DNA of 64,000 nt from Sva-07 sp963728195 (GCA_963728195.1 CAVSIX010000005.1:62001-126000), one strand, 5' to 3'. Counted from the first letter of the stretch, positions 23,018 to 32,507 are shown. Notes: generated by a model from the letters alone, not told the origin. Numbers and translations: made by a program.

Positions 23018-24931
23018 TCAGGCGTCGCCGTCATTCCCGCGGCGATCGCCGATCCAGTCGGCGACGACCTCGACGATCGACGGCGCGTCGATACCCGCCG
23101 CCGCCCGTTGCTCCTCGGGCGTGCCCGCCTCCGGCACCGACCGCACGGCGAGGTGCCGCATCGTCGCCGACGACCCTGCGGTCGCCAGTTCGTGGGCGAC
23201 GGCGTCGCCGAGGCCGCCTTCGACGCGATGATCCTCGACGACCACGAGCCGTCCGGTGCGCGCCGCTGCCGACGTGATCGCGTCGGAGTCGATCGGCTTG
23301 ATCGAGTAGACGTCGAGCACCTCGGCGGTGATGCCCCGGTCGGACAGGCGGTCCGCCGCATCGAGCGCCTCGTGCACGGCGACGCCGGTGGCGACCAGCG
23401 TGACGTCGGCCTCGTCCGGATCGCGGGTCAGCACGCTGCCGCCGATCGCGAACGCCGCGTCGGGCGCGTAGAGCACCGGCGTGTCCCCGCGCATCGTGCG
23501 CAGGTAGCCGATGCCCGGGCGATCGATCAGCTGGGCGAGCAGGGCCGCTGTCTGGTTGGCGTCCGACGGTGACAGCACCGTGCTGTCGGCGAGCGATCGC
23601 ATCATCGCGATGTCCTCGAGCGCCATCTGCGACGGACCGTCCTCGCCGATGCTGACGCCGGCGTGTGACCCGTTGATCAGCAGTCGGCTACGCGCCACCG
23701 TTGCCATCCGAAGCACGTCGTGGGCGCGGCTCAGGAACGCGCCGAACGTGGCGAAGCACGGCGTCCAACCCGATGCGTGCAGCCCGATGGCGGCGCCGAC
23801 GGCGAGCTGTTCGGCGATGTACATCTGGAAGAAGCGCTCGGGTGTGTCATCGGCGAAGTCGGCGAGCCGCGTCGAGTTGCCGACCTCGCCGTCGAGCGCC
23901 ACCACGTCGGGACGCGCTCGCCCGATCGCGGCGATCGCCGCACCGAACGCATCGCGGGTGGCGACCTCGTCGCCGAGCTCCCACGTGGGCAGGTCGATCT
24001 CTTCACCGCCGTCGGTGTCCGGGCCGCCTCGGAGCTGCGTGGGCGCGTGCGGGGTCACGCGGAGGTGACGCTCACCGCCGAGCTCGGCGATCGCCGCGCT
24101 GGCGTCGTCGAGCGGCTTGCCGTGCTTGCCGGCGGCGTCGTCGGTCTCCGACGCACCAGCACCCTTGTGCGTGCGGGCGATCACGGCGGTCGGTGCCCCG
24201 GCGTGTCGCGCCAGGTCGAGCGCGCGGTCGATCGCTTCGACGTCGTGGCCGTCGATCACCACGGTGTTCCATCCGAACCCGGCGAATCGACGGTCGTAGG
24301 CGTCGACGTCCCAACCGTGGCGGGTCTCGCCGGTCTGGCCCAGCCGGTTCACGTCGACCAACACGGTCATCCCGGCCAGCCCCGCCGAACCGGCATGTTC
24401 GACCGCTTCCCACACCGAGCCCTCGGCGAGTTCGCCGTCGCCGCACAGCACCCACACGTGGGCGTCGAGGTCGGCGAGGCGGCGGTGGGCGATCGTCATC
24501 CCGATGCCGATCGCCGGGCCGAGCCCGAGTGATCCGGTCGCCACTTGCACGCCGGGGATTCGCGGCGTCGGATGTCCTTCGAGGATGCTGCCGCTGCGGC
24601 GGTACTCGTCGACCACGTCGACGTCGGCGAGCACACCGATCGCATCGAGCGCGCTGTACAGCAGCGGTGACGCATGGCCCTTCGAGAAGACGAGTCGATC
24701 GTTGCCGAGTTCATCGGGTCGCTCGGGATCGATCCGCAGGTGGCGGGCGATCAGTACCGCGATCAGGTCGGCGGCCGACATCGACGACGTGGGATGCCCG
24801 GATCCTGCCCGGTCGGCCATCTGGATCGACTCCACCCGGAGCTGGTCGGCCAGCTCGACGATCATCTCGAACGTGGTGTCGTCGGCGTTGATCGGTGCGG
24901 TGCTCGACGGCGAGGTGGTGGTCTGCGACAT
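23018..24931 (-). CDS. tkt: Transketolase
   Basis: A 637-residue single-chain transketolase. The thiamine-diphosphate motif starts at GDGELAEGSVWEA and ends at DVNRLGQTG. The latter matches the form seen in animal and archaeal-type transketolases and differs from the E. coli type. The pyrimidine domain has FFQMYIAEQLAVGAAIGL and GEDGPSQMALEDIAMM, and the C-terminal domain GRLVVVEDHRVEGGLGDAV. It transfers two-carbon ketol units in the pentose phosphate pathway. ATG 24931 has an AAGGAGGA ribosome site. It is monocistronic. Other members of this subgroup act on unusual sugars, so the exact substrate is open. Confidence 0.9.
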   Translation of the reverse strand: MSQTTTSPSSTAPINADDTTFEMIVELADQLRVESIQMADRAGSGHPTSSMSAADLIAVLIARHLRIDPERPDELGNDRLVFSKGHASPLLYSALDAIGVLADVDVVDEYRRSGSILEGHPTPRIPGVQVATGSLGLGPAIGIGMTIAHRRLADLDAHVWVLCGDGELAEGSVWEAVEHAGSAGLAGMTVLVDVNRLGQTGETRHGWDVDAYDRRFAGFGWNTVVIDGHDVEAIDRALDLARHAGAPTAVIARTHKGAGASETDDAAGKHGKPLDDASAAIAELGGERHLRVTPHAPTQLRGGPDTDGGEEIDLPTWELGDEVATRDAFGAAIAAIGRARPDVVALDGEVGNSTRLADFADDTPERFFQMYIAEQLAVGAAIGLHASGWTPCFATFGAFLSRAHDVLRMATVARSRLLINGSHAGVSIGEDGPSQMALEDIAMMRSLADSTVLSPSDANQTAALLAQLIDRPGIGYLRTMRGDTPVLYAPDAAFAIGGSVLTRDPDEADVTLVATGVAVHEALDAADRLSDRGITAEVLDVYSIKPIDSDAITSAAARTGRLVVVEDHRVEGGLGDAVAHELATAGSSATMRHLAVRSVPEAGTPEEQRAAAGIDAPSIVEVVADWIGDRRGNDGDA

Positions 24932-25104
24932 CGTGTCCTCCTTGCGGCGTGACGGCCATGGCTCCCATTCCGCGTACCCGTCGACGCCCGTCTTCACGCA
25001 CGAACGGTCACGACGTGCTCGGCACCGCATCACCGGCTACGACGTGCCTGGCACCCGTTGACGGGGATGACTACGCGGACCGGGGTGTGGGTATCGAGTC
25101 GGCG

Positions 25105-25959
25105 ATGACCGAATGGCACCTCGGCGACCTCCTGTTCACTTCGCACACCGGCGACGGCCGAGCGGGCTTGGGGCGAGCGGTCACCGCCGGGGTTGCGGCC
25201 GTGTGTGCGGGGATCGCTGCGACGATCGTCGGTGAAGCGGTCTGGGTGGTGCGTCGCCCGCTGCCGACGCAGGTCGAACCCGATGCGTCGCCTGCGCTGA
25301 CCGTCGACGCCGGCACCCCGCTGCGGGTGGTCGCCCTCGGCGACAGCACGCTGACCGGGCCGGGTCTCGAGCACGACCGTCACATCTGGTTGCGTCAGGC
25401 ACTGGACCGGCTCGGACATCACCGCCCGATCGAGTTGATCTCGCTGGCCGTCGGCGGCTCGCGCATCGCCGACGTGATCGAACGGATCCCCGAGACGATC
25501 GAACTGCAACCCGATCTCGTCGTCGTGGCGGTCGGGGCCAACGATGCCATCCACGGGACCCCGGTCAGGCGTGTCCGCGCCCGGATGCGCAGGCTGGTCG
25601 GCGAACTGGTCGATGGTGTCGGCATCGTCGCCGTCGCGAACGTCGGCGATCTCGGCAACATCGCCCGGGTGCCGGCGCCGCTGAAGTTCCTGCTGCGGTT
25701 GCGTGCGGCGGCGATCCGTTCGGCGATCGAGGGCGCCGTCGCCGCTCACGACCGTGCAGTGCTGCTCGACGTGTGCTCGGCCGATGCCGTCTTCCGCGAT
25801 CGCTCGGTGTTCACCCCGGACCTCTTCCATCCCGGCCCCATCGGGCATTCGGCGTGGGCCGACTCCGCACTCGCCGGTCTGCGCAAGGCGATCGACCACG
25901 TCGAGGCTGCGATCCACCCGTCGCGCCCGTCACCCGACCTGTCGGTGGTCAACGGATAG
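25105..25959 (+). CDS. Membrane-anchored SGNH/GDSL-type hydrolase
   Basis: A 284-residue SGNH-fold esterase/lipase. One hydrophobic helix near residues 22-45 anchors it, with the catalytic domain probably outside. Block I is VVALGDSTLTGPG (nucleophilic Ser), block II has SLAVGGSRIAD, block III is VGANDAIHG, and block V is FTPDLFHPGPIGHS with the Asp and His. The ATG at 25105 puts the helix close to the N-terminus. Activity on acyl esters of lipids or sugars is expected; the substrate cannot be told. It is divergent from the transketolase gene. Confidence 0.8.
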   Translation: MTEWHLGDLLFTSHTGDGRAGLGRAVTAGVAAVCAGIAATIVGEAVWVVRRPLPTQVEPDASPALTVDAGTPLRVVALGDSTLTGPGLEHDRHIWLRQALDRLGHHRPIELISLAVGGSRIADVIERIPETIELQPDLVVVAVGANDAIHGTPVRRVRARMRRLVGELVDGVGIVAVANVGDLGNIARVPAPLKFLLRLRAAAIRSAIEGAVAAHDRAVLLDVCSADAVFRDRSVFTPDLFHPGPIGHSAWADSALAGLRKAIDHVEAAIHPSRPSPDLSVVNG

Positions 25960-26048
25960 CCGACCCCGGGCACTGTGGTCCCGGCTGACCGTTGGGAAGG
26001 CGGGCGAGGGCACCGACCTTGCCTGCGGGGGTTCGGAAACGTGGCACA

Positions 26049-26432
26049 GTGACCTCCGTGCAGGTGCTCCGAATTGACCACGTTCAGTTGGCAATGCCTG
26101 CCGGCGGCGAAAATGATGCGACCGCTTTCTACGAAGGCCTTCTCGGACTGCGTCGAGTTCCGAAGCCGCCACATCTCGAGGCGCGAGGCGGATGCTGGTT
26201 TGTCCGCGCCCAGGTGCAACTACACCTCGGAGTCGAAGCCGATTTCCGACCTGCCCGTAAAGCACACCCAGCGCTGGTGGTGTCCGGTTTGACCGAGCTT
26301 GTCGAAGTTCTGCGTGACGGAGGCGCAAACGTCTACACCGATCAGCCATTGCCAGGCTTCGACCGTGTGTACGTCGATGATCCGTTCGGCAACCGGATCG
26401 AGCTGATGGAGTCGCTCGGATCGCGAACGTGA
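26049..26432 (+). CDS. VOC-family (glyoxalase-like) protein
   Basis: A 127-residue vicinal-oxygen-chelate fold protein. Two beta-alpha-beta modules are visible, with metal-ligand candidates His in RIDHVQLAM, His in QLHLGVE and Glu in NRIELMESL. Family members include glyoxalases, dioxygenases and antibiotic-binding proteins. GTG 26049 is used; GTG 26058 is equally likely. The stop overlaps the next gene as GTGA. No pathway partner reveals the substrate. Confidence 0.82.
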   Translation: MTSVQVLRIDHVQLAMPAGGENDATAFYEGLLGLRRVPKPPHLEARGGCWFVRAQVQLHLGVEADFRPARKAHPALVVSGLTELVEVLRDGGANVYTDQPLPGFDRVYVDDPFGNRIELMESLGSRT

Positions 26433-27001
26433 GCGTTCGCCAACGCAACCAGACCTTCGTACCCGGCCATTGCGCCGAGCGCTTCATCGACGCAGTCGCC
26501 CGGTGGTGGGGACGGTTCGTGCCCGCGTCGTTCGTTCGTCGTGTCGCAGCCGTAGCCCTCGTCGCCACCGCCACCGCCACCGCATGCAGCTCGTCGTGGC
26601 GCAATGACAACAGTGCACCCGTGGAGATCACCGCCGCCCCGGCCGGAACCAGTGACCTCACGCTGTGGGTCTCGAACCAGAGCTACGTCGACAAGAACGT
26701 GAGCCTCACCGTGACGCTCGACGGCGCCGTCGTCATCGACCGCAAGTTCCACGTCGGCGACCAGCACAACCACATCGAACACCGCATCCAGCTCGACGAC
26801 GGGACCCACACGATCAGCGCCAAGACCGTCATCGACGACCAGAACGTCGAGCTGTCGCAAGAGTTCTCCATCGAGCCCGATCAACAGCGTTACGCGTTCC
26901 TCGGCTACTGGCATTACGTCCCCACGAGAGAAGGAGACACCTCGTTCGATCCGCCCCACCTCACTTTCGACATCCAGGACGAGCCCATCGGGTTCGACTG
27001 A
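26429..27001 (+). CDS. Putative lipoprotein of unknown function
   Basis: A 190-residue protein starting at GTG 26429, overlapping the VOC gene by 4 bases. After a basic N-terminus of about 38 residues comes a hydrophobic segment ending ATATACSSSW, a weak lipobox, so it is probably a lipoprotein. The mature region looks like a beta-sandwich: LTLWVSNQSYVDKNVSLTV, then FHVGDQHNHIEHRIQL. I know no family for it. About 195 bases without a gene follow before the convergent LigD-like gene. Confidence 0.62.
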   Translation: MSVRQRNQTFVPGHCAERFIDAVARWWGRFVPASFVRRVAAVALVATATATACSSSWRNDNSAPVEITAAPAGTSDLTLWVSNQSYVDKNVSLTVTLDGAVVIDRKFHVGDQHNHIEHRIQLDDGTHTISAKTVIDDQNVELSQEFSIEPDQQRYAFLGYWHYVPTREGDTSFDPPHLTFDIQDEPIGFD

Positions 27002-27197
27002 GTCTCCGACGACCGGCGTCAGCTCTGAACGAAGTTTGCTTCGCGAGGTTGCACCCTCGCCAGGTCGGACCGGCCGACAGGAACGGCCGCCGTGAACGAG
27101 TGACGGTCGCCGATCAGCCGAACGCAGATGTAGCGGCGGCGGCTCCGTGCATCACCGACGGCGACGCCGTTCGCAGTGACCTCGGGGACTCGGCCCG

Positions 27198-28802
27198 TCA
27201 GAAGTCCGGCAGGCGCTGGGGCATGCCGATCAGGGCGGCGAGCGGGTCGCCCGTCCGCCGGATCCGATCGGCGACGGTGGCGATCGTCCAGGAGTCCGAG
27301 CGCAGTTCCGGATCATCGAGTTCGTCCCATCGAATCGGCACGGACACCGGCGCGCCCGGGCGGGCGCGCAGGCTGAACGGTGCGACGAGCGTCTTGTTGA
27401 TCGCGTTCTGCGTGTAGTCGAGCCGAGCGAGTCCTTCGCGCTTGGAGGTGTCCCACTCCCAGCTCACCAGCTCGGGTACGGAGGCACCGACGAGCCGCGA
27501 CAGCCGTTCGACCCAGGCGCGGGTCTCGTCGAATGAGTAGCGCGGTTCGACCGGGATCCAGATCTGGATGCCGCGGCTGCCGGTGACCTTGGCACACGCC
27601 TCGACGCCGAGCTGGTCGAGTGCGGTGCGGTGGAGTTGCGCGAGCAGGACGACGTCGTCGAAGCCGATCGCCGTACCCGGGTCGATGTCGATCAGTGCCC
27701 ACGTCGGACGGTGAGGATGCTCGGCCGTCGACGTCCACGGGTGCAGCTCGATCGCACCGAAGTTGGCCGCCCATGCGATGGCGCCCGGGTTGTCGAGCAC
27801 CGAATAGACCTCGGTCTCGCCGGGGTCGGCGTCGGCGTTGTGCCAGCTGCCGACGAAGTCCGGTGCGTGATCGGGGCGCGCCTTGTGCCAGAACCCGCGG
27901 GCGTCGATGCCGTCGGGGAAGCGTCGCAGGTTGATCGGCCGGTCGTGCACGTACGCCAGCAGCGCCGGAGCGAGCGAGGCGTAGTGGTGGATGATGTCGC
28001 GCTTGGTGACGGCCCGCGAACCGTCACCGGGGGGAATCAGTACCTTGTCGAGGTTGGTCACCTTCAGTGTGTACTCGCCGAGCTGCCAGCGCCCGCCGGA
28101 GCCCGGGAGGGCGTCGAGCGCCGCCAACTCCTCGTCGGTCGGCCCGGTCCAGAACGCATCGCTCACCCAGGTGGCCGCCGGCGCTGACTTGACCTCGTCG
28201 TTGGTGCGCCCGGTCTTGACCGATGTCGGATGGTCCTCGGCGTCCCACCCGCTGACCGCACTGTCGTCGTGCTTGTGGATGAGCAGCCACTGCTCGCGGT
28301 CGCTCGGTCGACCGCGCCGGACGAGCGCGAAGCGACCCGACAGCTTGTCGCCGTGCAGGTCGAAGTGGAGGTCGCCGGCTGCGACCGCATCGAGTGGATC
28401 ATCCGCCCCGGCAAGGTCCCACGTGCCCCAGTCCCACACGATCACGTCGCCGCCGCCGTACTCGCCCGCCGGGATCACTCCTTCGAAGTCGAAGTACTCG
28501 AGCGGATGGTCCTCGACGTGCACGGCCATCCGCCGCACGTCGGGATCGAGCGTCGGCCCCTTCGGCACCGCCCAGCTGAGCAACACGCCGGCCGCCTCCA
28601 GCCGCAGGTCGTAGTGCAGCCTCGTGGCGCGGTGACGCTGCACGACGAACCGCCTTCCCGGCTCCGGCGCTTCGGTGCCGTGGCGGCCGTTCGACGTGGT
28701 GTCGGCAGCGACATCCCCGTCGCCGGATGGCTCACCGGTCACGTCGAAGTCCCGCTTGCGCTGGTACTCGTCGAGGCGGCCGTTCGGCGATCGCCGGGTC
28801 AT
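27198..28802 (-). CDS. LigD-like protein: 3'-phosphoesterase plus primase-polymerase, no ligase domain
   Basis: A 534-residue repair protein with two of the three LigD modules. The phosphoesterase domain (about residues 40-200) has FVVQRHRATRLHYDLRLE with its His residues. The polymerase/primase domain (about 240-530) has the metal-binding IDIDPGTA and GSRGIQIWIPV segments. The ATP-dependent ligase module is missing, so a separate ligase is needed for end joining. The ATG at 28802 overlaps the stop of the UdgX-like gene as ATGA, coupling the two. It would process and fill DNA ends. No Ku gene is in the window. Confidence 0.88.
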   Translation of the reverse strand: MTRRSPNGRLDEYQRKRDFDVTGEPSGDGDVAADTTSNGRHGTEAPEPGRRFVVQRHRATRLHYDLRLEAAGVLLSWAVPKGPTLDPDVRRMAVHVEDHPLEYFDFEGVIPAGEYGGGDVIVWDWGTWDLAGADDPLDAVAAGDLHFDLHGDKLSGRFALVRRGRPSDREQWLLIHKHDDSAVSGWDAEDHPTSVKTGRTNDEVKSAPAATWVSDAFWTGPTDEELAALDALPGSGGRWQLGEYTLKVTNLDKVLIPPGDGSRAVTKRDIIHHYASLAPALLAYVHDRPINLRRFPDGIDARGFWHKARPDHAPDFVGSWHNADADPGETEVYSVLDNPGAIAWAANFGAIELHPWTSTAEHPHRPTWALIDIDPGTAIGFDDVVLLAQLHRTALDQLGVEACAKVTGSRGIQIWIPVEPRYSFDETRAWVERLSRLVGASVPELVSWEWDTSKREGLARLDYTQNAINKTLVAPFSLRARPGAPVSVPIRWDELDDPELRSDSWTIATVADRIRRTGDPLAALIGMPQRLPDF

Positions 28803-29389
28803 GCCGACGCCCATTCGCCTGCGAGGACCAGATCGTCGACGAGGGCACGTCGCACCTCGGCGGAGCGCTCGTCGGAGCGCAACACGGCCGAGGGGTGATA
28901 GGTCACCAGCGTCGGCAGGTCGTGCGCCTCGAAGCGCTGCTGGCGGCTTGCGCCGATACCGGCCGGGCGCCCGAGCAGCGACCGCGCTGCGGTTGCACCG
29001 AGCGCCACGAGCACGTGGGGTCGCACCGCTCGGACCTCCGCCGACATCCACGGGTGACACGCCTCGATCTCGCCGGTGTCGGGCTTCTTGTGGATCCGAC
29101 GCTTGCCGCGCGGCTCGTGCTTGAAGTGCTTGACCGCGTTGGTGACGAACACGCTGTCACGGTCGATGCCGGCCTCCTCGAGACAGCTCCACAGGATGCG
29201 CCCGGCGGGACCGACGAACGGATGGCCTGTGCGGTCCTCCTGGTCGCCCGGCTGCTCGCCGATCAGCATGAGACGCGACGATGCCCGTCCCTCGCCGAAC
29301 ACGGTCTGGGTGGCGGGCCGCCACAGTGCGCATCCCTTGCAGCCGCTCGCCGCATCAGCGAGTGCGTCGAGTGACGTCGTGTCGGGCAC
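28799..29389 (-). CDS. udgX: UdgX-type uracil-DNA glycosylase
   Basis: A 196-residue uracil-DNA glycosylase related to family 4. Motif A is GEQPG (residues 44-48) in place of the usual GE(A/G)PG, and the KRRIH loop (96-100) is present. Both are the distinguishing marks of UdgX, in which the loop histidine (here H100) becomes covalently linked to DNA after excising uracil. C17, C20 and C111 fit an iron-sulfur cluster; the position of the VKC cysteine of ordinary family 4 enzymes is VKH here. The C-terminal YHPSAVLR motif is intact. The stop overlaps the LigD-like start, so the two probably act together in repair. Confidence 0.9.
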   Translation of the reverse strand: MPDTTSLDALADAASGCKGCALWRPATQTVFGEGRASSRLMLIGEQPGDQEDRTGHPFVGPAGRILWSCLEEAGIDRDSVFVTNAVKHFKHEPRGKRRIHKKPDTGEIEACHPWMSAEVRAVRPHVLVALGATAARSLLGRPAGIGASRQQRFEAHDLPTLVTYHPSAVLRSDERSAEVRRALVDDLVLAGEWASA

Positions 29390-29441
29390 GTAGGGCGTCG
29401 CATCCTCGTGCCGTCGATCGCCGTGCCGATTCGCGGCCAGC

Positions 29442-29885
29442 TCAGTCCCCGTCCGAATCCTGTGCGGTCGTCTCGATCGCCTCGTTGCCGGAGTCGCGCG
29501 ACTGCACCTCGATCTTGCGCGGCTTGGACTGTTCGGACACGGGGATGGTGATCGTCAGCACGCCGTTGGACGTATGGGCATCGAGACGGTCCATGTCGAG
29601 CGTGTCGCTGAGCACGAGGCGGCGGGTGAACGTTCCCTGTGGTCGCTCGCTGGAGATCACCCGTTGCTCGCCGTCGTCGGACCAGCGTCGTTCGGCGGTG
29701 ATCGTGACCTCGTTCTTCTCGACGGTGATGTCGAGATCGTTCGGGTCGACGCCCGGCACGTCGAGGTACACGGTGACGTCCTGCTCGGTGCGGATCGCGT
29801 CCATCGCGAGCACCGCACCGGTGCCGCGCTGCATCTGTTCGGTGAGCCGCTCGAACTCACGGAAGGGGTCCAACTGCATCGCCAC
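29442..29885 (-). CDS. Hsp20/alpha-crystallin small heat-shock protein
   Basis: A 147-residue chaperone that holds unfolding proteins. The alpha-crystallin domain runs about residues 35-125, with VYLDVPGVDPNDLDITVEK and the signature end GTFTRRLVLSDTLDMDRLDA..NGVLTITIP. The start is taken at GTG 29885 because AGGAG lies 6 bases upstream; ATG 29879 is next best. An IPV motif for oligomerisation is present (ITIPVSE). It stands 52 bases upstream of the glycosylase gene on the same strand, so some read-through is possible. Confidence 0.88.
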   Translation of the reverse strand: MAMQLDPFREFERLTEQMQRGTGAVLAMDAIRTEQDVTVYLDVPGVDPNDLDITVEKNEVTITAERRWSDDGEQRVISSERPQGTFTRRLVLSDTLDMDRLDAHTSNGVLTITIPVSEQSKPRKIEVQSRDSGNEAIETTAQDSDGD

Positions 29886-30064
29886 TGATTGCTCCTTTCG
29901 TCGGTCGCCCGCGCCTCGGAGTCCGTACCCATCGGGGTGGCGACGGATACATCGCCACCCCGAATGGATCAGGCGCGCGGCGGGTAGGCATCCGTCGACG
30001 TCCAGTCCAGCAGACGTCCAGCCCAGCAACGTCCAGCGAGCAACGTCCCGACCAGGAGGAAGAA

Positions 30065-31204
30065 ATGAAAGCCGTCGTCTACAAAGAGCCGTACCAGGTC
30101 GCCGTCGAGGAGGTCGACGACGCCGAGATCGAGGATCCGACCGACGTGGTGATCAAGGTCACCTCGACGGCGATCTGCGGCTCGGACCTGCACATGTACG
30201 AGGGCCGCACCGGCGCCGACCCCGGCATCGTGTTCGGCCACGAGAGCATGGGGATCGTCGAGGCTGTGGGCGACGGTGTCACGCGGCTGGCCGTCGGCGA
30301 CCGGGTGTCGCTGCCGTTCAACGTCGCATGTGGATTCTGCAAGAACTGCGAGAACGGCAAGACCGGTTTCTGCCTCACGGTGAACGAAGGGTTCGCCGGC
30401 GGCGCGTACGGCTACGTGGAGATGGGCCCGTATCGCGGGGGACAGGCGGAGTACCTGCGGGTGCCGTTCGCCGACTTCAACGCGTTGAAGCTGCCCCCCG
30501 GCGACGAGCACGAACTCGACTTCGCCATGCTGGCCGACGTGTTCCCCACCGGCTACCACGGCGCCGCGATGGCCGACGTGCGTCCCGGCGAGACCGTGTC
30601 GGTGTTCGGCGCCGGCCCGGTCGGACTGATGGCCGCGTACTCGTCGCTGCTGCGCGGTGCGTCACGCGTGTTCGTCGTCGACAAGGTGCAGGGCCGACTC
30701 GACCTCGCGGAGCAGATCGGCGCGATCCCCGTCGACTTCTCCTCCGTCGATCCGGTCGAGTACATCGTCGACCAGACCGACGGCGACGGCACCGACAAGG
30801 GCGTTGACGCCGTCGGCTACCAGGCGACCGCCGACGACGGCGAGGAACAGCCGGCGATCGTGCTCAATCAGCTGGTCTACGCCGTGCGGGCAACCGGGCG
30901 CATCGGTGTCGTCGGGCTGTATGTGCCGTCCGACCCCGGGGCGCCGAACGAGGAGGCCGAGCAGGGCCGGTTGCTGTTCGAGCTCGGCAAGTTCTTCGAG
31001 AAGGGCCAGAGCATCGGCACGGGTCAAGCCGACGTCAAGTCCTACAACCGCGAACTGCGCGATCTGATCATCGCCGGGCGCGCCGAACCGAGCTTCATCG
31101 TTTCCAAGACCCTGCCGCTCGACGATGCCCCTGACGCCTACGAACGCTTCGACAACCGCGAGGAGGGTTACAGCAAGGTGGTGTTGCAGCCGCATGCTGC
31201 ATGA
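30065..31204 (+). CDS. Zinc-dependent dehydrogenase, glutathione-independent formaldehyde dehydrogenase-like
   Basis: A 379-residue medium-chain dehydrogenase. AICGSDLHMYEG supplies the catalytic zinc Cys, GHESMGIVEAVG the next ligand, and CGFCKNCENGKTGFC the four Cys of the structural zinc. The cofactor fold is VSVFGAGPVGLMAA. The large insert YQATADDGEE and the FPTGYHGA segment match glutathione-independent formaldehyde dehydrogenases that keep the cofactor tightly bound and can dismutate aldehydes. ATG 30065 follows a GGAGGAAG ribosome site. The upstream 180 bases hold several CGTCCAGC direct repeats. Confidence 0.87.
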   Translation: MKAVVYKEPYQVAVEEVDDAEIEDPTDVVIKVTSTAICGSDLHMYEGRTGADPGIVFGHESMGIVEAVGDGVTRLAVGDRVSLPFNVACGFCKNCENGKTGFCLTVNEGFAGGAYGYVEMGPYRGGQAEYLRVPFADFNALKLPPGDEHELDFAMLADVFPTGYHGAAMADVRPGETVSVFGAGPVGLMAAYSSLLRGASRVFVVDKVQGRLDLAEQIGAIPVDFSSVDPVEYIVDQTDGDGTDKGVDAVGYQATADDGEEQPAIVLNQLVYAVRATGRIGVVGLYVPSDPGAPNEEAEQGRLLFELGKFFEKGQSIGTGQADVKSYNRELRDLIIAGRAEPSFIVSKTLPLDDAPDAYERFDNREEGYSKVVLQPHAA

Positions 31205-31355
31205 TCCGTCGCCGCCCTGAGCGGCCGCGACGAACACCACGCAGCGTGGGTCGATTCTCAAGTCGATCGAGAACGTGCCGATACCCAGATGTCATCCGGT
31301 TTCCGGCGCATGCAGCGACGGAGTCCATCGCCGACACGACTGGCAGGTTCCGCAC

Positions 31356-32507
31356 ATGAACGACCCCACCCCCGACTCCAACTCGCTCCCACCACTCGGA
31401 GACGTCGCTCCGTCGGGCCCGACGCCGCCGCCTCCGCCGCCGCCGCTGTTCACGATGTCGCTGTCGACGGTCGAATTCGACGAGCCGGTGGTCGACGAGC
31501 CCGCATTCGGCTCGTCGGGCTCGTTCACGTCGGCTCCCGCATTGTCCGGCGCAGAGTTGTCCGGCGCAGAGTTGTCCGGCGCAGAGATGTCCGTCGCAGA
31601 GTTGTCCGGCGCAGAGGCGCCCGCTGCAGCGGCGCCGAGCGTGACGCCCGAGCCGGCGGCGCCGTCGCGTCAGCGCCGTTCGCTGCTGTTCGCTCTGGTC
31701 GCCGTGCTCGCGGTCGGCGGCGTCGTCGCCGGGATCGTCCTCGGCGCCGGCGCCGGTTCGTCCGACGATGCCGCCACGCCCGGTGCCGTCGAGAGCGATG
31801 GCGCCACCGCCGGTGCTGCACCGGTCACGACCGTGGTGGCAGCCGTCACGACGGTCGCCCCCACGACGGTTCCGCCGACGACGCAGGCACCGACCACGAC
31901 CGAGGCGCCGACGACCACGGAGGCCCCGACGACGACCGTGGCGGCCGGCCCGGCGTACCCGGTGCTGCCCGACGGCTCACCCGAGCCGATCATCGCCATC
32001 TACGACGGGGCCGTCGTCCGCGTCAGCGGTTGGGTGCCCAGCCAGGAGAAGGCCACCCAGCTCGAGGGCCTGGCGCTCGCGAACAGCACCGATCCGGCGG
32101 CGCAGATCGACGCCACGTGGTCGATCGATCCCTCCGTCCCGCTGAACATCGGGACCCGCGTCATCGAGATGAACTCGCCGCGCTTCGCTGCCGGCAGCGC
32201 CGACGTCAGCCCGGAGCACGCACTCCAGCTCGACCGGGTCGCCGGCGTGATGAACCTGCTGCCGAACGTGACCGCCACCGTCGTCGGCCACGCCGACCAG
32301 CTCGGCGACGAGTTCGCGAACTACGCACTCTCCGAGGCCCGTGCGGTGTCGGTGGTGCGCTACCTGGTCAGCAAGGGCGTCGACCCCGCTCGGCTGTCGG
32401 CTCGCGCAGTCGGCGAACAGGATCTGCTCGCCGCCGACGAGTCCGAGGCGTCGCTCGCCCTCAACCGCCGCACCGAGTTCATCTTCTACGGCCTCCTCGC
32501 CGACTGA
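31356..32507 (+). CDS. OmpA-like cell-envelope protein with Thr/Pro linker
   Basis: A 383-residue single-pass protein. The N-terminal cytoplasmic part is Pro/Ala-rich and has five SGAEL-type repeats at about residues 63-87. A transmembrane helix (about 108-132) follows, then a Thr/Pro/Ala linker that should cross the wall. A BON-like strand region (RVSGWVPSQEKATQLEG) and a C-terminal OmpA domain complete it, with SADVSPEHALQLDRVAG, VVGHADQLGDEFANYALSEARA and LNRRTEFI. OmpA domains bind peptidoglycan. ATG 31356 is the natural start. Confidence 0.82.
   Translation: MNDPTPDSNSLPPLGDVAPSGPTPPPPPPPLFTMSLSTVEFDEPVVDEPAFGSSGSFTSAPALSGAELSGAELSGAEMSVAELSGAEAPAAAAPSVTPEPAAPSRQRRSLLFALVAVLAVGGVVAGIVLGAGAGSSDDAATPGAVESDGATAGAAPVTTVVAAVTTVAPTTVPPTTQAPTTTEAPTTTEAPTTTVAAGPAYPVLPDGSPEPIIAIYDGAVVRVSGWVPSQEKATQLEGLALANSTDPAAQIDATWSIDPSVPLNIGTRVIEMNSPRFAAGSADVSPEHALQLDRVAGVMNLLPNVTATVVGHADQLGDEFANYALSEARAVSVVRYLVSKGVDPARLSARAVGEQDLLAADESEASLALNRRTEFIFYGLLAD
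31542..31616 (+). repeat. In-frame 15-bp coding repeats, five copies
   Basis: Five head-to-tail 15-base units (TTGTCCGGCGCAGAG, the fourth with two changes) encode repeated LSGAE pentapeptides in the cytoplasmic part of the OmpA-like protein. Length variation by slippage would keep the reading frame. Confidence 0.9.

Noticed and set aside
25992..26048. N-terminal extension of the VOC protein
   Set aside because: The extra residues are basic and unlike the family start; GTG 26049 fits the first beta strand.
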